From positions 1 through 39,874 of the forward strand of contig NZ_PXYH01000028.1 in the NCBI RefSeq assembly GCF_003012795.1: a stretch of 39,874 nt of DNA, in the 5' to 3' direction. Under the pieces are notes generated by a model, which was given only the letters and a program-made list of their open reading frames with translations, did no database searches and was not told the origin of the DNA. Both the position numbers and the translations under genes were made by a program. Below are positions 7,713 through 15,281 of the stretch, piece after piece; positions within the stretch are counted from its first letter, which is position 1; every line of letters begins with the position of its first letter. Origin of the DNA: Zobellella taiwanensis (lineage in GTDB: Bacteria > Pseudomonadota > Gammaproteobacteria > Enterobacterales > Aeromonadaceae).

Positions 7713-8602
7713 ACGCCCGTTTGCACGGCATCCTGCTGTCCACCGCCGGCGTGGTGCTGCTGTCGCCGGACATACTGGTGGTGCGCTGGGTTCCCCTGGA
7801 TCACGCCACCCTGTTGTTCTGGCGCGGCGTGCTGCTGTTTTTCGGCTTCGGCCTCCTGGCCCTGTACCGCTATCGCGGCCGGCTCGGGGCCCGGCTGCGG
7901 GAGGCCGGTCCGGCAGGACTGGGGTGCGCCCTCAGCTTTGCCCTCACCACCTACTGCTTTACCCAGTCGATGAAGCTGACCAGCCCCACCGCCACCATGA
8001 TGATCATCAGCACGGCACCGGTGTTTGCCGCCCTGATCGGCCGCTTTTGGCTGGGGGAAAGCGCCAGCCGCAAAACCCTGGTGACCATCGTCATCACCCT
8101 GGCGGGCATCGGCATCATAGTGGCGGACAAGGATGGTCATAACAGCCTGGCGGGCAACCTCTACGCCCTGGGGGCGGCGTTGTTCATGGCACTCAACTTC
8201 AATATCGCCCGCCGGGCAGCACCTCGGGATCTCAGCCCCATGCTGATCCTTGGCGGCCTGTTCGCCAGCGTCCTAGCCCTGCTGCAGGGGGGACAGCCCG
8301 CCCTGCCCGGCACCACCGAACTGGCGGTGATGGCGCTGACCGCCGCCCTGCTGATGCCCCTGGGCTATACCCTGCTGCAACTGGCACCGCGCTATATCCA
8401 GGCCACCGAGGTCAGCCTGTTTTTGCTGCTGGAAGCGGTGCTGGGCCCCCTTTGGGTATGGCTGGTGCTGGGTGAGGTACCCGGCGAGCGGACCCTGTTG
8501 GGCAGCCTGGTGGTCTGCGCCGCCCTGCTGTTCCACTGCCTCGGCCGGTTGCCGAAAAATCGCACCGGGCTGCCGCCGGCAGCCAGTCCGCCCCTGGCCT
8601 GA
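7709..8602 (+). CDS. EamA/DMT family transporter
   Basis: 297 residues with about ten hydrophobic helices and the internal two-fold EamA repeat (about 8-140 and 155-285), an inner-membrane drug/metabolite transporter. Typical segments are FWRGVLLFFGFGLLAL, the TSPTATMMIISTAPVFAALIG stretch at the end of repeat one (here split by eye, so boundaries are approximate) and FLLLEAVLGPLWVWLVLGE in repeat two. It overlaps eutA by four bases, so its job is probably tied to ectoine or amino-acid metabolism, perhaps efflux of an intermediate or of an amino acid. The family does not allow a substrate to be named. I chose the ATG at 7709; an earlier in-frame start at 7667 lies inside eutA. Confidence 0.85.
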   Translation: MNARLHGILLSTAGVVLLSPDILVVRWVPLDHATLLFWRGVLLFFGFGLLALYRYRGRLGARLREAGPAGLGCALSFALTTYCFTQSMKLTSPTATMMIISTAPVFAALIGRFWLGESASRKTLVTIVITLAGIGIIVADKDGHNSLAGNLYALGAALFMALNFNIARRAAPRDLSPMLILGGLFASVLALLQGGQPALPGTTELAVMALTAALLMPLGYTLLQLAPRYIQATEVSLFLLLEAVLGPLWVWLVLGEVPGERTLLGSLVVCAALLFHCLGRLPKNRTGLPPAASPPLA

Positions 8603-8635
8603 GCCGGGGCTCACCGAGTTTTTCGGGCAAAAAAG

Positions 8636-8666
8636 AAGGTGCTTATCCGCAAGGATAAAGCACCTT
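8636..8666 (-). terminator. intrinsic terminator on the minus strand
   Basis: AAGGTGCTTATCC (8636-8648) and GGATAAAGCACCTT (8653-8666) form a stem with one bulged base and a GCAA loop. Read on the minus strand it is followed by TTCTTTTTTG, a proper U-tract, so it can end transcripts of the small gene at 8827-8964. On the plus strand the U-run is missing, so it is at best a weak end for the eutA-DMT transcript. Confidence 0.6.
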
Positions 8667-8720
8667 TAATTGCGTGACTTATGGTAAGGTCACTGCATAC
8701 TAACGAGTGAACAGAAACCA

Positions 8721-8750
8721 GAATCTGAGATCACCCCGGTGATCCTCAGC
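8721..8750. repeat. stem-loop in the 3' region of the TIGR02808 transcript
   Basis: GATCACC-CC-GGTGATC (8728-8743) is an inverted repeat. The flanks CTGA and CTCAG extend the stem with one bulge. A second small inverted pair, CTGTTG/CAACAG, lies at about 8751-8771. Together they fill the 220-bp space between the DMT gene and the small minus-strand gene. I see no coding potential here. Confidence 0.35.
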
Positions 8751-8826
8751 CTGTTGACGTGGCGCCAACAGTCACCAGCTTAACCAGTGTCCCCGGCGGC
8801 GGGTTTGATCTCCGTCAACAAAGATG

Positions 8827-8964
8827 TCATTCGCCTTTGCGCTTTTCCATCCACATCAGGGCCAGACAGGTGAAGACCGACACCGCCACAAAGCCGAACA
8901 GGAAGATCAGCGGCATGGCGGTATAGCCCAGTACGTTCCAAATCAGTTTTTCCAGTGCACTCAT
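8827..8964 (-). CDS. short single-span membrane protein, TIGR02808 type
   Basis: A 45-residue gene reading MSALEKLIWNVLGYTAMP, then a long hydrophobic segment (about residues 17-37) and a charged tail MEKRKGE. The pattern, a short amphipathic start with VLGYxAMP, one transmembrane helix and a basic end, is that of the TIGR02808 short proteins of Vibrio, Shewanella and relatives, whose function is unknown. It is monocistronic and has a good intrinsic terminator about 160 bases downstream. Other frames across this DNA give longer open frames that do not resemble any protein. Confidence 0.75.
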   Translation of the reverse strand: MSALEKLIWNVLGYTAMPLIFLFGFVAVSVFTCLALMWMEKRKGE

Positions 8965-9037
8965 AACTACGCTCCAAACAGAACCCTATGGGGCCATTGT
9001 AGCAAAACGACGGACAAGGAGTTTGCGCGGGATCAAG

Positions 9038-9238
9038 TCAGGCCCTGAGCAGGCCGTATCCCATGCCCCGGGCGCACAGCAGTTGCCAGCGCCGGCGTGC
9101 CATGAACAGGGGCAACACGGCCGGGCCGAACAGGCAACCCAGCATGGCCCAGCGCCGGGGCGGCAGGGCACTTTGTAAAGCGGCGATATAAAACAGGCCC
9201 CCGCACAGGGGCGCCAGCAGCAACGCGAAAACCAGCAT
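9038..9238 (-). CDS. small hydrophobic protein, two predicted membrane helices
   Basis: 66 residues starting MLVFALLLAPLCGGLFYIAA. It has two hydrophobic segments (about 2-21 and 30-47) separated by a short basic loop (PPRR) and ends with an Arg-rich tail, suggesting a small inner-membrane protein. The start at 9238 is supported by AGGAGGG eight bases upstream; the longer frame to 9316 has no such site. I do not recognise a family. It lies upstream of, and divergent from, the YeiH-type gene. Confidence 0.55.
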   Translation of the reverse strand: MLVFALLLAPLCGGLFYIAALQSALPPRRWAMLGCLFGPAVLPLFMARRRWQLLCARGMGYGLLRA

Positions 9239-9311
9239 CGACAACCCTCCTGAATGGCCAAAGCCTAGCATAAAGCACACTCTGCTGTCAGGATCCACCA
9301 TTCGACAAAAA

Positions 9312-9356
9312 ATCAATTTAATTGATATGCAAACTAATAAAATTCAATTTTTATTA
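9312..9356. promoter_or_regulatory. two AT-rich palindromes before the YeiH-type gene
   Basis: ATCAATT-T-AATTGAT (9312-9326) is a perfect 15-bp dyad. TAATAAAA (9335-9342) and TTTTATTA (9349-9356) form a second dyad with a 6-bp spacer. AT-rich dyads containing T-N11-A are typical LysR-type operators, and YeiH-family genes are often controlled by a LysR regulator (YeiE in E. coli). No LysR gene is adjacent here; the nearest is at 12415. Confidence 0.45.
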
Positions 9357-9408
9357 ATTTAGCATTTTCCCTAGACTGGCCGGGTCCGACTGACGAGAGA
9401 AGCTCATC

Positions 9409-10395
9409 ATGAACCTGATTCAGGGATTGTCCCTCGCGGGGCTGCTGGCCGTGGTCAGCGTAGCCCTGGCACAACAACTGGGCGGCCTGCTGAGCCCGCT
9501 GATTTTCGCCATCCTGTTCGGCCTGGTCATAGGCAACCTGCTGCCGGCCCTGTCCCAGGGCAAATGGCAGCCGGGACTGGAATTTTGTAAAAAACGGCTG
9601 CTGCGTATCGGCGTGGCCTTTTACGGCATCAATATCACCCTGCAACAGGTGGCAGAAGTGGGCGCCGGTGCCCTGGTGGTGGACATACTGATGCTGGGCT
9701 CGACCCTGTTCATCGCCTGGTGGCTGGGCCGGCGCTGGCTGGGGCTGGATGGTCCCACCGCCCTGCTGGTCGGCTCGGGCTCGGCCATTTGCGGGGCCGC
9801 CGCCATTCTGGCCGCCGAGCCGGTGCTCAGGGCCAGGCCCCAGCAAACCGCCATGGCGGTGGGAACCGTAGTATTGTTCGGCACCCTGGCCATGCTGCTC
9901 TACCCCCTGTTTTATCCCTGGCTCGGACTCTCGCCCCAGGCCATGGGGATTTACACCGGGGCCACCATCCATGAGGTTGCCCAGGTGGTCGCCGCCGGCA
10001 GCGCCATGGGTGACGAAGTGGCCCGGGTGGCCATCATCAGCAAGCTGACCCGGGTCATGATGCTGGCGCCGGTGTTGCTGCTGCTCGGCTACCTGCTGAG
10101 CCGCGGTTCGGACAACGCCCCTGCCGCCAGGGCACCGCTGCCCTGGTTTGCCTTCGGTTTTGTGGCGGTCGTGGTGGCCAACTCCCTGCTGTCCCTGCCC
10201 GCCGCCTGGGTTGATGCCATCCGCCACCTGGACACCTGGGCCCTGACCATGGCCATGGCGGCGCTCGGACTCAGCACCCAGTTGGGCGCGCTGCGGGCGG
10301 TCGGCATCAAACCCCTGCTGTTGGCCGGTATCCTGTTCTTGCATTTGACCCTGGGCGGGCTGATAGTGACCCATATGGCTGCGGGCTGGCTGTAG
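9409..10395 (+). CDS. yeiH: YeiH-type putative sulfate exporter family transporter (UPF0324)
   Basis: 328 residues, about ten membrane helices, matching the conserved hypothetical 698 / YeiH family. Key family segments are GVAFYGINITLQQV (about 64-77), LLVGSGSAICGAAAI (about 120-134) and GATIHEVAQVVAAG (about 184-197). The inner-membrane transport function is not firmly established; relatives have been linked to sulfite/sulfate, taurine or cysteine metabolism. The ATG at 9409 follows GAGAGAAG. A UspA-family gene starts 40 bases after its stop, and the two are probably cotranscribed. The region upstream holds two AT-rich palindromes. Confidence 0.85.
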   Translation: MNLIQGLSLAGLLAVVSVALAQQLGGLLSPLIFAILFGLVIGNLLPALSQGKWQPGLEFCKKRLLRIGVAFYGINITLQQVAEVGAGALVVDILMLGSTLFIAWWLGRRWLGLDGPTALLVGSGSAICGAAAILAAEPVLRARPQQTAMAVGTVVLFGTLAMLLYPLFYPWLGLSPQAMGIYTGATIHEVAQVVAAGSAMGDEVARVAIISKLTRVMMLAPVLLLLGYLLSRGSDNAPAARAPLPWFAFGFVAVVVANSLLSLPAAWVDAIRHLDTWALTMAMAALGLSTQLGALRAVGIKPLLLAGILFLHLTLGGLIVTHMAAGWL

Positions 10396-10435
10396 CAACG
10401 GCCGCCCGGCCGGTGATAACGGGAAGGAGAGCCCC

Positions 10436-10861
10436 ATGCCCTATCGCAATATTCTGGTCGCCCTCGAACTCAACCAGCGGGAGCAGGCCCTGATCCGACG
10501 GGCGGTGGAGCTGGCGGAATGCCACGGCGCCGCCCTGCACCTGGTGCACGTGGAACCGGATTTGAGCGGAGTCTATGTGGGCAGCCTGAGCATGAACCTG
10601 GCCCAGCTCAGGGTAAAGCTGCGGCTGGAAAGCGGCCAGGAGATTGTTCAGTTGCTCAGGGAACAGCAACATGATATTGCCAGCCTGTCGCTGCCCAGCG
10701 GCGACATCCGCCAGGCGGTGCGCCTGGCCGTCAGGGAGAAGCAGGCGGACTTGCTGATTTGCGGGCACCGTCCCGGCCACCACTTTTTCAGCCACCTGTT
10801 CTCCCATACCGTGGATTTTCTCGATATCGACGGCTGCGACCTGCTGGTGGTCAAGTCCTGA
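10436..10861 (+). CDS. universal stress protein, UspA family
   Basis: 141 residues with the Usp fold: the start PYRNILVALELN contains the first beta strand, LHLVHVEPD the second, and LLICGHRPGHH resembles the nucleotide-loop region. The C-terminal strand reads CDLLVVKS. The usual G-x2-G-x9-G ATP-binding pattern is not clean (GHRPGHHFFSH), so it is nearer the non-ATP UspA type. GAAGGAGAG precedes the ATG. It lies 40 bases after the YeiH-type gene. The Usp protein TeaD tunes an ectoine TRAP system in Halomonas, but this copy is not linked to a TRAP operon, so I do not propose that role. Confidence 0.85.
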   Translation: MPYRNILVALELNQREQALIRRAVELAECHGAALHLVHVEPDLSGVYVGSLSMNLAQLRVKLRLESGQEIVQLLREQQHDIASLSLPSGDIRQAVRLAVREKQADLLICGHRPGHHFFSHLFSHTVDFLDIDGCDLLVVKS

Positions 10862-10879
10862 GCCGGGCCGCCCGGCTCA
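10859..10879. terminator. 21-bp palindrome shared by two convergent stop codons
   Basis: TGAGCCGGG (10859-10867) and CCCGGCTCA (10871-10879) pair perfectly around a 3-nt loop. The first arm starts with the stop codon of the Usp gene and the second ends with the stop of the nitroreductase on the other strand. Neither side has a strong U-tract, so termination may be inefficient or factor-assisted. Confidence 0.55.
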
Positions 10880-11602
10880 GCGCAGGCAATAACCCTGGCT
10901 GCGCAGGAATTCCAGCATGAAGGGCCTGGCCTCCCGGGCCAGGATATCCGCAATCTGGCCGGTCCAGGTCATGTCCTTGTTGCCGCCGGTACGGGTCTGG
11001 TAATAGTGGCGCACCTGCCGGTCGTACTCGGTCATCAGCTCCGTCTCCGGCTCATTGGGGTAACGGTTCTCGGAAAACATCAATGCCTTCGGCAGCCGCG
11101 GTTTGGGCTCCGGATCCTGGTCCGGATGGCCGAGGCACAGGCCAAACAGCGGGATCACTCCGGCGGGCAGTTCAAGCAGTTCACTCAACTGATAGGGATG
11201 GTTGCGCACGGCCCCGATAAAAACACCGCCCAGGCCCAGGGATTCAGCGGCGGTCAGCGCGTTCTGGCCCATCAGGGCGGTATCGATGGCTCCGATCAGC
11301 AGTTGTTCGGCAAAACCGGTCCTGGCTTCGGGCACCCAGTGCAGGTGACGGTGGAAGTCGGCGCAAAACACCCAGAATTCGGCCGCCGAGCCCACATAGG
11401 CCTGATTGGCGCACAGGTTCATCACCTGGGCCCGGATCCCGGGGTCGGTAACGCGGATCACCGCCGAAGCCTGCAAAAAGCTGGAGCTGGATGCGGCCTG
11501 GGCAGAGGCCATGATGGCTTCCAGCTGCGACTCGGTGAGCGGCTGCCCGGTAAACTTGCGGATGGAGCGATGCCCGCGCATCACCTCTATGGCTGGGGTC
11601 AT
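10877..11602 (-). CDS. nfsA: oxygen-insensitive NADPH nitroreductase, NfsA type
   Basis: 241-residue FMN flavoprotein that reduces nitroaromatics and quinones by two electrons. The early motif RGHRSIRKFTGQPLT supplies FMN phosphate contacts, AQAASSSSFLQ is the second FMN segment, and LGLGGVFIGAVRN is the conserved middle block of NfsA/Frp enzymes. The C-terminal tail MTWTGQIADILARE...RPFMLEFLRSQG is typical of the family. The ATG at 11602 has AGAGGT upstream; the longer frame to 11689 overlaps the divergent gene and lacks a site. It is convergent with the Usp gene and divergent from the DUF2982 gene, whose start is about 70 bases away. Confidence 0.87.
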   Translation of the reverse strand: MTPAIEVMRGHRSIRKFTGQPLTESQLEAIMASAQAASSSSFLQASAVIRVTDPGIRAQVMNLCANQAYVGSAAEFWVFCADFHRHLHWVPEARTGFAEQLLIGAIDTALMGQNALTAAESLGLGGVFIGAVRNHPYQLSELLELPAGVIPLFGLCLGHPDQDPEPKPRLPKALMFSENRYPNEPETELMTEYDRQVRHYYQTRTGGNKDMTWTGQIADILAREARPFMLEFLRSQGYCLR

Positions 11603-11671
11603 TTTTACCTCTCTGGGTCGGTCTGTGTGTATCATCACCTTAATGGAAAGCCATCTGAATTGGGAGCCGGT

Positions 11672-12352
11672 GTGCGCGAAACACAACATATCGAGCCCAT
11701 GTCACGCCGCAGCGGCCTGAGCCTGACCCTGGCCGGGGCGGGCCTGATGCTGGTGCTACTGCCGGCCATGTACTGGCTGGAGGACAGGGGCCGGCTGGTG
11801 ATCATTTTTTTACTGTTGTTCAGCCTGGTCGTGACCCTGCTGGGCCTGCTCAAATTGCGCGAGCCGCCCTACAGCTTTTCCCTCAGCGCCGACAGCCTGC
11901 ATTTCCACCACCGCATCGGCGGCTGGAGCCTGCACTGGAGCAACATACAACGCATCGACCAGCCCCGGCTGCACGCCGGCCTGGAGCTGGTCGAGCTGCC
12001 CTATGTGGGCATCCGCATCCGCGACTACGACGAGCTGTTGCCATTGATGAGCCCCCGGCTGATTGTCCACCTGCTCACCGAGCAGCGTCCCCTGCTCGCC
12101 ATGGCCCTGCGCCACGGCGCCATCGACCGGGCACGGCTGCAGGAGTGGCTGATTGAAGACAACCGGTTCTGCTCCCCCGGCGGCCGCCGTTACCAGGGAC
12201 TGGCGGCCATGCTCGGCCACCGAATGCGCCACCTGCGCGAGCTGTACGGCTACGATTTGCTGGTGCACGAGTCCTGCCTGGACAGGGACACCCCGGACTT
12301 TGTGCGCCTGCTGCGCCACTACCTGCAGCCCCTGCCCCCGGCCCTTCCCTGA
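11672..12352 (+). CDS. DUF2982 membrane-anchored protein
   Basis: About 226 residues of unknown function, matching the DUF2982 proteins of Aeromonas, Vibrio and Shewanella. It has two adjacent transmembrane segments near the N-terminus (LSLTLAGAGLMLVLLPAMYW and LVIIFLLLFSLVVTLLGLL). A PH-like beta domain follows (LHFHHRIGGWSLHWSNIQRI), then a C-terminal helical part (LAAMLGHRMRHLRELYGYDLL). I prefer the GTG at 11672, because GGGAG lies five bases upstream and the extra residues RETQHIEPMS look like the family N-terminus. The ATG at 11699 is the alternative. It probably stands alone, divergent from nfsA. Confidence 0.7.
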   Translation: MRETQHIEPMSRRSGLSLTLAGAGLMLVLLPAMYWLEDRGRLVIIFLLLFSLVVTLLGLLKLREPPYSFSLSADSLHFHHRIGGWSLHWSNIQRIDQPRLHAGLELVELPYVGIRIRDYDELLPLMSPRLIVHLLTEQRPLLAMALRHGAIDRARLQEWLIEDNRFCSPGGRRYQGLAAMLGHRMRHLRELYGYDLLVHESCLDRDTPDFVRLLRHYLQPLPPALP

Positions 12353-12414
12353 GCGCCGGGCCTGGTGCACAATAGCCGCCATTTCGCCGCCACCTTCCAG
12401 TCCACGGGAGCCCG

Positions 12415-13344
12415 ATGAAACATCTGGATGCCTTTTATCTGTTCGTCAAAGTGGTACAGCAGGGCGGGTTTTCCCATGCCGCCGTGCAACTGGGCATGCC
12501 CACCGCCACCCTCAGCCGGCGCATTTCCGGGCTGGAGCAGGCGCTGGGCTGCAAGCTGCTCAGCCGCACCACCCGCAAGCTGCAACTGACCGAGGAAGGC
12601 CGTCGCTACTTCGAGCGGCTCAATCCCCTGCTGACCGAAATGGAGCAGGTTACCGGCGATATCCAGGGACAGAGCCAGGTCATGAGCGGTCTGATCAAGG
12701 TCGCCGGCCCCATCGCCATCTCCAATACCTTCCTGATCGACGGCATCACCGAGTTTTGCCTGCAGTATCCGCACATCCGTATCGATCTGCTGCAAAGCAA
12801 TGACTACACCAGCCTGCTCGACACGGATCTGGACGTGGTGTTCTTCAGCGGCGAGCTGCCCGACTCCAGCCTGCATGCCCGCCAGCTCGGCGAGATCCAG
12901 TACGGCCTGTTCGCCGCCCCCCGCTACCTGGAAAAACGGGGCATGCTGCAGGCACCGGAAGAACTGGATCAGCACCACATCATCCAGTGCTGGCCGCACC
13001 GCAACTGGCAACTGACCCACCAGGACGGACGCCGCTTCCACCTCAAGCCGGTGGCCCGGCTGTCGGTCAACCAGATGCAGTCGGCGGTCAAGGCCGCCAT
13101 CCAGGGGCTGGGCATCGTCAACGTGCCCAAACACTACGTGGCCCATTATGTGCAAGGCGGCCTGCTGCGGCCGGTGCTGCCGGCCTGGCTCGGCGGCAAG
13201 CGGCCCTTCCACATGGTCTATCACAGCCGGGAGCTGGCGCCGGTCCGACTCAATACCTTTATCGAATTCATCGATCGGCACATGCGCGAACGGTTGGCGT
13301 CCACCTGGGTGAGAAACAACAAGGACAAAAAAGAGGAAGAATGA
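12415..13344 (+). CDS. LysR-family transcriptional regulator
   Basis: 309 residues. The winged helix-turn-helix is at 1-60 (MKHLDAFYLFVKVVQQGGFS, LGMPTATLSRRISGLEQALG), followed by the linker helix and a periplasmic-binding-like effector domain (about 90-295). The long C-terminal tail is charged, ending in KDKKEEE. It belongs to the large CrgA/DmlR-like group that usually controls a neighbouring gene. The adjacent acyl-CoA ligase is convergent rather than divergent, so its target is unclear. It starts 62 bases after the DUF2982 stop with a plausible GGGAG site. Confidence 0.88.
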   Translation: MKHLDAFYLFVKVVQQGGFSHAAVQLGMPTATLSRRISGLEQALGCKLLSRTTRKLQLTEEGRRYFERLNPLLTEMEQVTGDIQGQSQVMSGLIKVAGPIAISNTFLIDGITEFCLQYPHIRIDLLQSNDYTSLLDTDLDVVFFSGELPDSSLHARQLGEIQYGLFAAPRYLEKRGMLQAPEELDQHHIIQCWPHRNWQLTHQDGRRFHLKPVARLSVNQMQSAVKAAIQGLGIVNVPKHYVAHYVQGGLLRPVLPAWLGGKRPFHMVYHSRELAPVRLNTFIEFIDRHMRERLASTWVRNNKDKKEEE

Positions 13345-13349
13345 CGGGC

Positions 13350-13376
13350 AAAAAAATGGGCAGATTCCATCTGCCC
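13350..13376 (-). terminator. intrinsic terminator for the acyl-CoA ligase
   Basis: GGGCAGA (13358-13364) pairs with TCTGCCC (13370-13376). On the minus strand the stem is followed by ATTTTTTTG, a clear U-tract. It lies about 125 bases past the ligase stop and 6 bases past the LysR stop on the other strand. Confidence 0.65.
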
Positions 13377-13499
13377 GACTCCACTAACAAAAGATACTAA
13401 GTAAGCTGTGGAAAAAAGGTAACACAGCCACCGGATGTTAATTAGCGGTTATTATGCAAAACGAAATATGTGATTATTCCATTTTTGCAATAATCCAGC

Positions 13500-15161
13500 T
13501 CAATGCAGATCCTGCTCCCATAAAATCACCTGTCCCTTGATCCAGCGCTGATCCAAATCCGCGTAACGCTGCTCCAGCAGGTGGCGCTTGACCTTCAGGG
13601 TTGGCGTCATAATGTCGTTTTCCACCGTCCAGGGCTCTTTCATCACCAGCACGCCGCCCAGCCGCTGGTGGCTCTCGAGACGCTGGTTGATATGCCCCAG
13701 GCTGGCCGCCAGCTGTTCGGCAATGTCCCCCTTGTGCAGCACCCCGGCACCTTCCGCCAACTGCACCAGGGCCACCGGCTGGGCCTGGCCGCTGCCGATG
13801 ACGCAAACCTGCTCGACCAGCTCGTTTTCAATCAGCATGGCTTCAATAGGCACCGGCAGCACATACTTGCCCTTGGCGGTCTTGAAGGCATCCTTGACCC
13901 GGCCGGTGATGGTCAGGTAGCCCTCCTCGTCCAGCCGCCCCTGATCCCCGGTATGCAGCCAGCCGTCGCGCAGCGCCTCACGGGTCGCCGACTCCTGCCG
14001 GTAGTAGCCGCTCATCATGCCCGGACAACGGCACAACACCTCGCCGTTGTCGGCAATGCGGATTTCCACCCGCACCCCGGGTTTGCCCACGGTACCGATT
14101 TTATCGGAGCGAAACGGATAATTGAGGGTGGAATACGCCAGGTTTTCGGTCATGCCCCAGGCCTCGGTAATGGGCATGTCGAGCCGTTCGTACCAGCGCA
14201 GCAGGGAGGGCGAGACCGGCGCCGAGCCACAGCCCAGGATGCGGGCGTCGGTCAGGCCGAGGCCGGCGCGGATTTTCCTTTTCACCAGGCCCGACACCAG
14301 GGGAATGCGCAGCAGCAGGTCCAGCTTTTTCTGGGGCAGCTTTTCCAGGATGCGGCTGCGGAAGTTGGTCCACAGCCGGGGCACCGAAATAAATACCGTG
14401 GGCGATATGGTTTTGACATCCTCGATAAAGGTGTCCAGGCTCTGGGCAAAGCCCACCGGCACCCCGCCGTAGAGGCTGGCGCCGAGGATGTAGACCCGCT
14501 CGGTGATATGGGAGAGCGGCAGATAGGAAAAGGCCCTGTCCTCGGCGCTGAGCCCTGTGGTGTGCAGTATGCCCTGGCAGGCGGCGGCATAGGCGCCGTA
14601 GTGGATCATCACCCCCTTGGGATTGCCGGTGCTGCCGGAGGTGTAGACCAGGCTCATCAACTGCTCCCGCCCGGGTACGGGACGCTCGGCCAGGGGCTCG
14701 TCCGCCAGCAGGCTGTCCCAGTGATGATGGGTACTGATGGTGGACGGATAGGGCATGGCCAGGCGCAACAGGCCGTCGGGAATGCCCGGCTCCTGTACGC
14801 CGGGCTCGTCCAGCTTGCCGGTAAAAATGGCCCGGCTCTCGCTGTGTTCCAGCACGAAACGTACCGTGTCGGCCCCGGCGGTAGGATAGATGGGGACACT
14901 GACATAACCGCCCATTTGCAGGGCAAAGTCGCAGATAAACCATTCGGCGCAGTTTTTCGACAGTATGGCTATCCTGTCGCCGGGCGCCATGCCCAGCCGG
15001 CGCAATGCGCTCACCAGCCGGGCCGCCGTGTCCAGCACCGAGGCCCAGCTGTGCTCGTGCCAGTGGCCGTCCCTGGGCTGGCGCAGATAAACGTCAGCGG
15101 GCCGCTGCTCGGCCCAGTGATACAGCATCTGCAGCGGAAGTTTGTCGGTATGGGTGCTCAT
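13500..15161 (-). CDS. AMP-dependent long-chain acyl-CoA synthetase/ligase
   Basis: 553-residue ANL-superfamily enzyme that activates a carboxylate, probably a fatty acid, through an acyl-adenylate to the CoA thioester. The phosphate loop YTSGSTGNPKGVMI is at 173-186, SYLPLSHITERVY is the acyl-site block, and TEAWGMTEN is the adenine motif. The conserved DGWLHTGDQG supplies the ribose-binding Asp, GRVKDAFKTAKGKYVLPVPIE is the hinge region, and the catalytic lysine motif near TLKVKRHLLEQRY is at the end. It resembles the FAA1/FadD15 group rather than E. coli FadD. AAGGACAG precedes the ATG at 15161. It is monocistronic, with a terminator at 13350-13376. The exact substrate is unknown. Confidence 0.85.
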   Translation of the reverse strand: MSTHTDKLPLQMLYHWAEQRPADVYLRQPRDGHWHEHSWASVLDTAARLVSALRRLGMAPGDRIAILSKNCAEWFICDFALQMGGYVSVPIYPTAGADTVRFVLEHSESRAIFTGKLDEPGVQEPGIPDGLLRLAMPYPSTISTHHHWDSLLADEPLAERPVPGREQLMSLVYTSGSTGNPKGVMIHYGAYAAACQGILHTTGLSAEDRAFSYLPLSHITERVYILGASLYGGVPVGFAQSLDTFIEDVKTISPTVFISVPRLWTNFRSRILEKLPQKKLDLLLRIPLVSGLVKRKIRAGLGLTDARILGCGSAPVSPSLLRWYERLDMPITEAWGMTENLAYSTLNYPFRSDKIGTVGKPGVRVEIRIADNGEVLCRCPGMMSGYYRQESATREALRDGWLHTGDQGRLDEEGYLTITGRVKDAFKTAKGKYVLPVPIEAMLIENELVEQVCVIGSGQAQPVALVQLAEGAGVLHKGDIAEQLAASLGHINQRLESHQRLGGVLVMKEPWTVENDIMTPTLKVKRHLLEQRYADLDQRWIKGQVILWEQDLH

Positions 15162-15281
15162 AACTGTCCTTGTTGCTCGGCGGGCCTGTGTTCACAGTAT
15201 TGCAAAAAATCCTCAAAGCACCAGTGTGTGGAGATCATAGGCTATTGATGTAACTCACAAAAGCCGAACCCTCAGGGCGTT

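Noticed and set aside
8780-8977. 65-codon minus-strand frame over the TIGR02808 gene.
   Set aside because: Another frame of the same DNA gives a 45-residue protein with a clear membrane helix and family pattern; this one does not.
10436-10861. Usp gene as TeaD-type regulator of the ectoine TRAP system.
   Set aside because: It is about 10 kb from uehA and sits in the YeiH-type unit; no sequence feature links it to the TRAP transporter.
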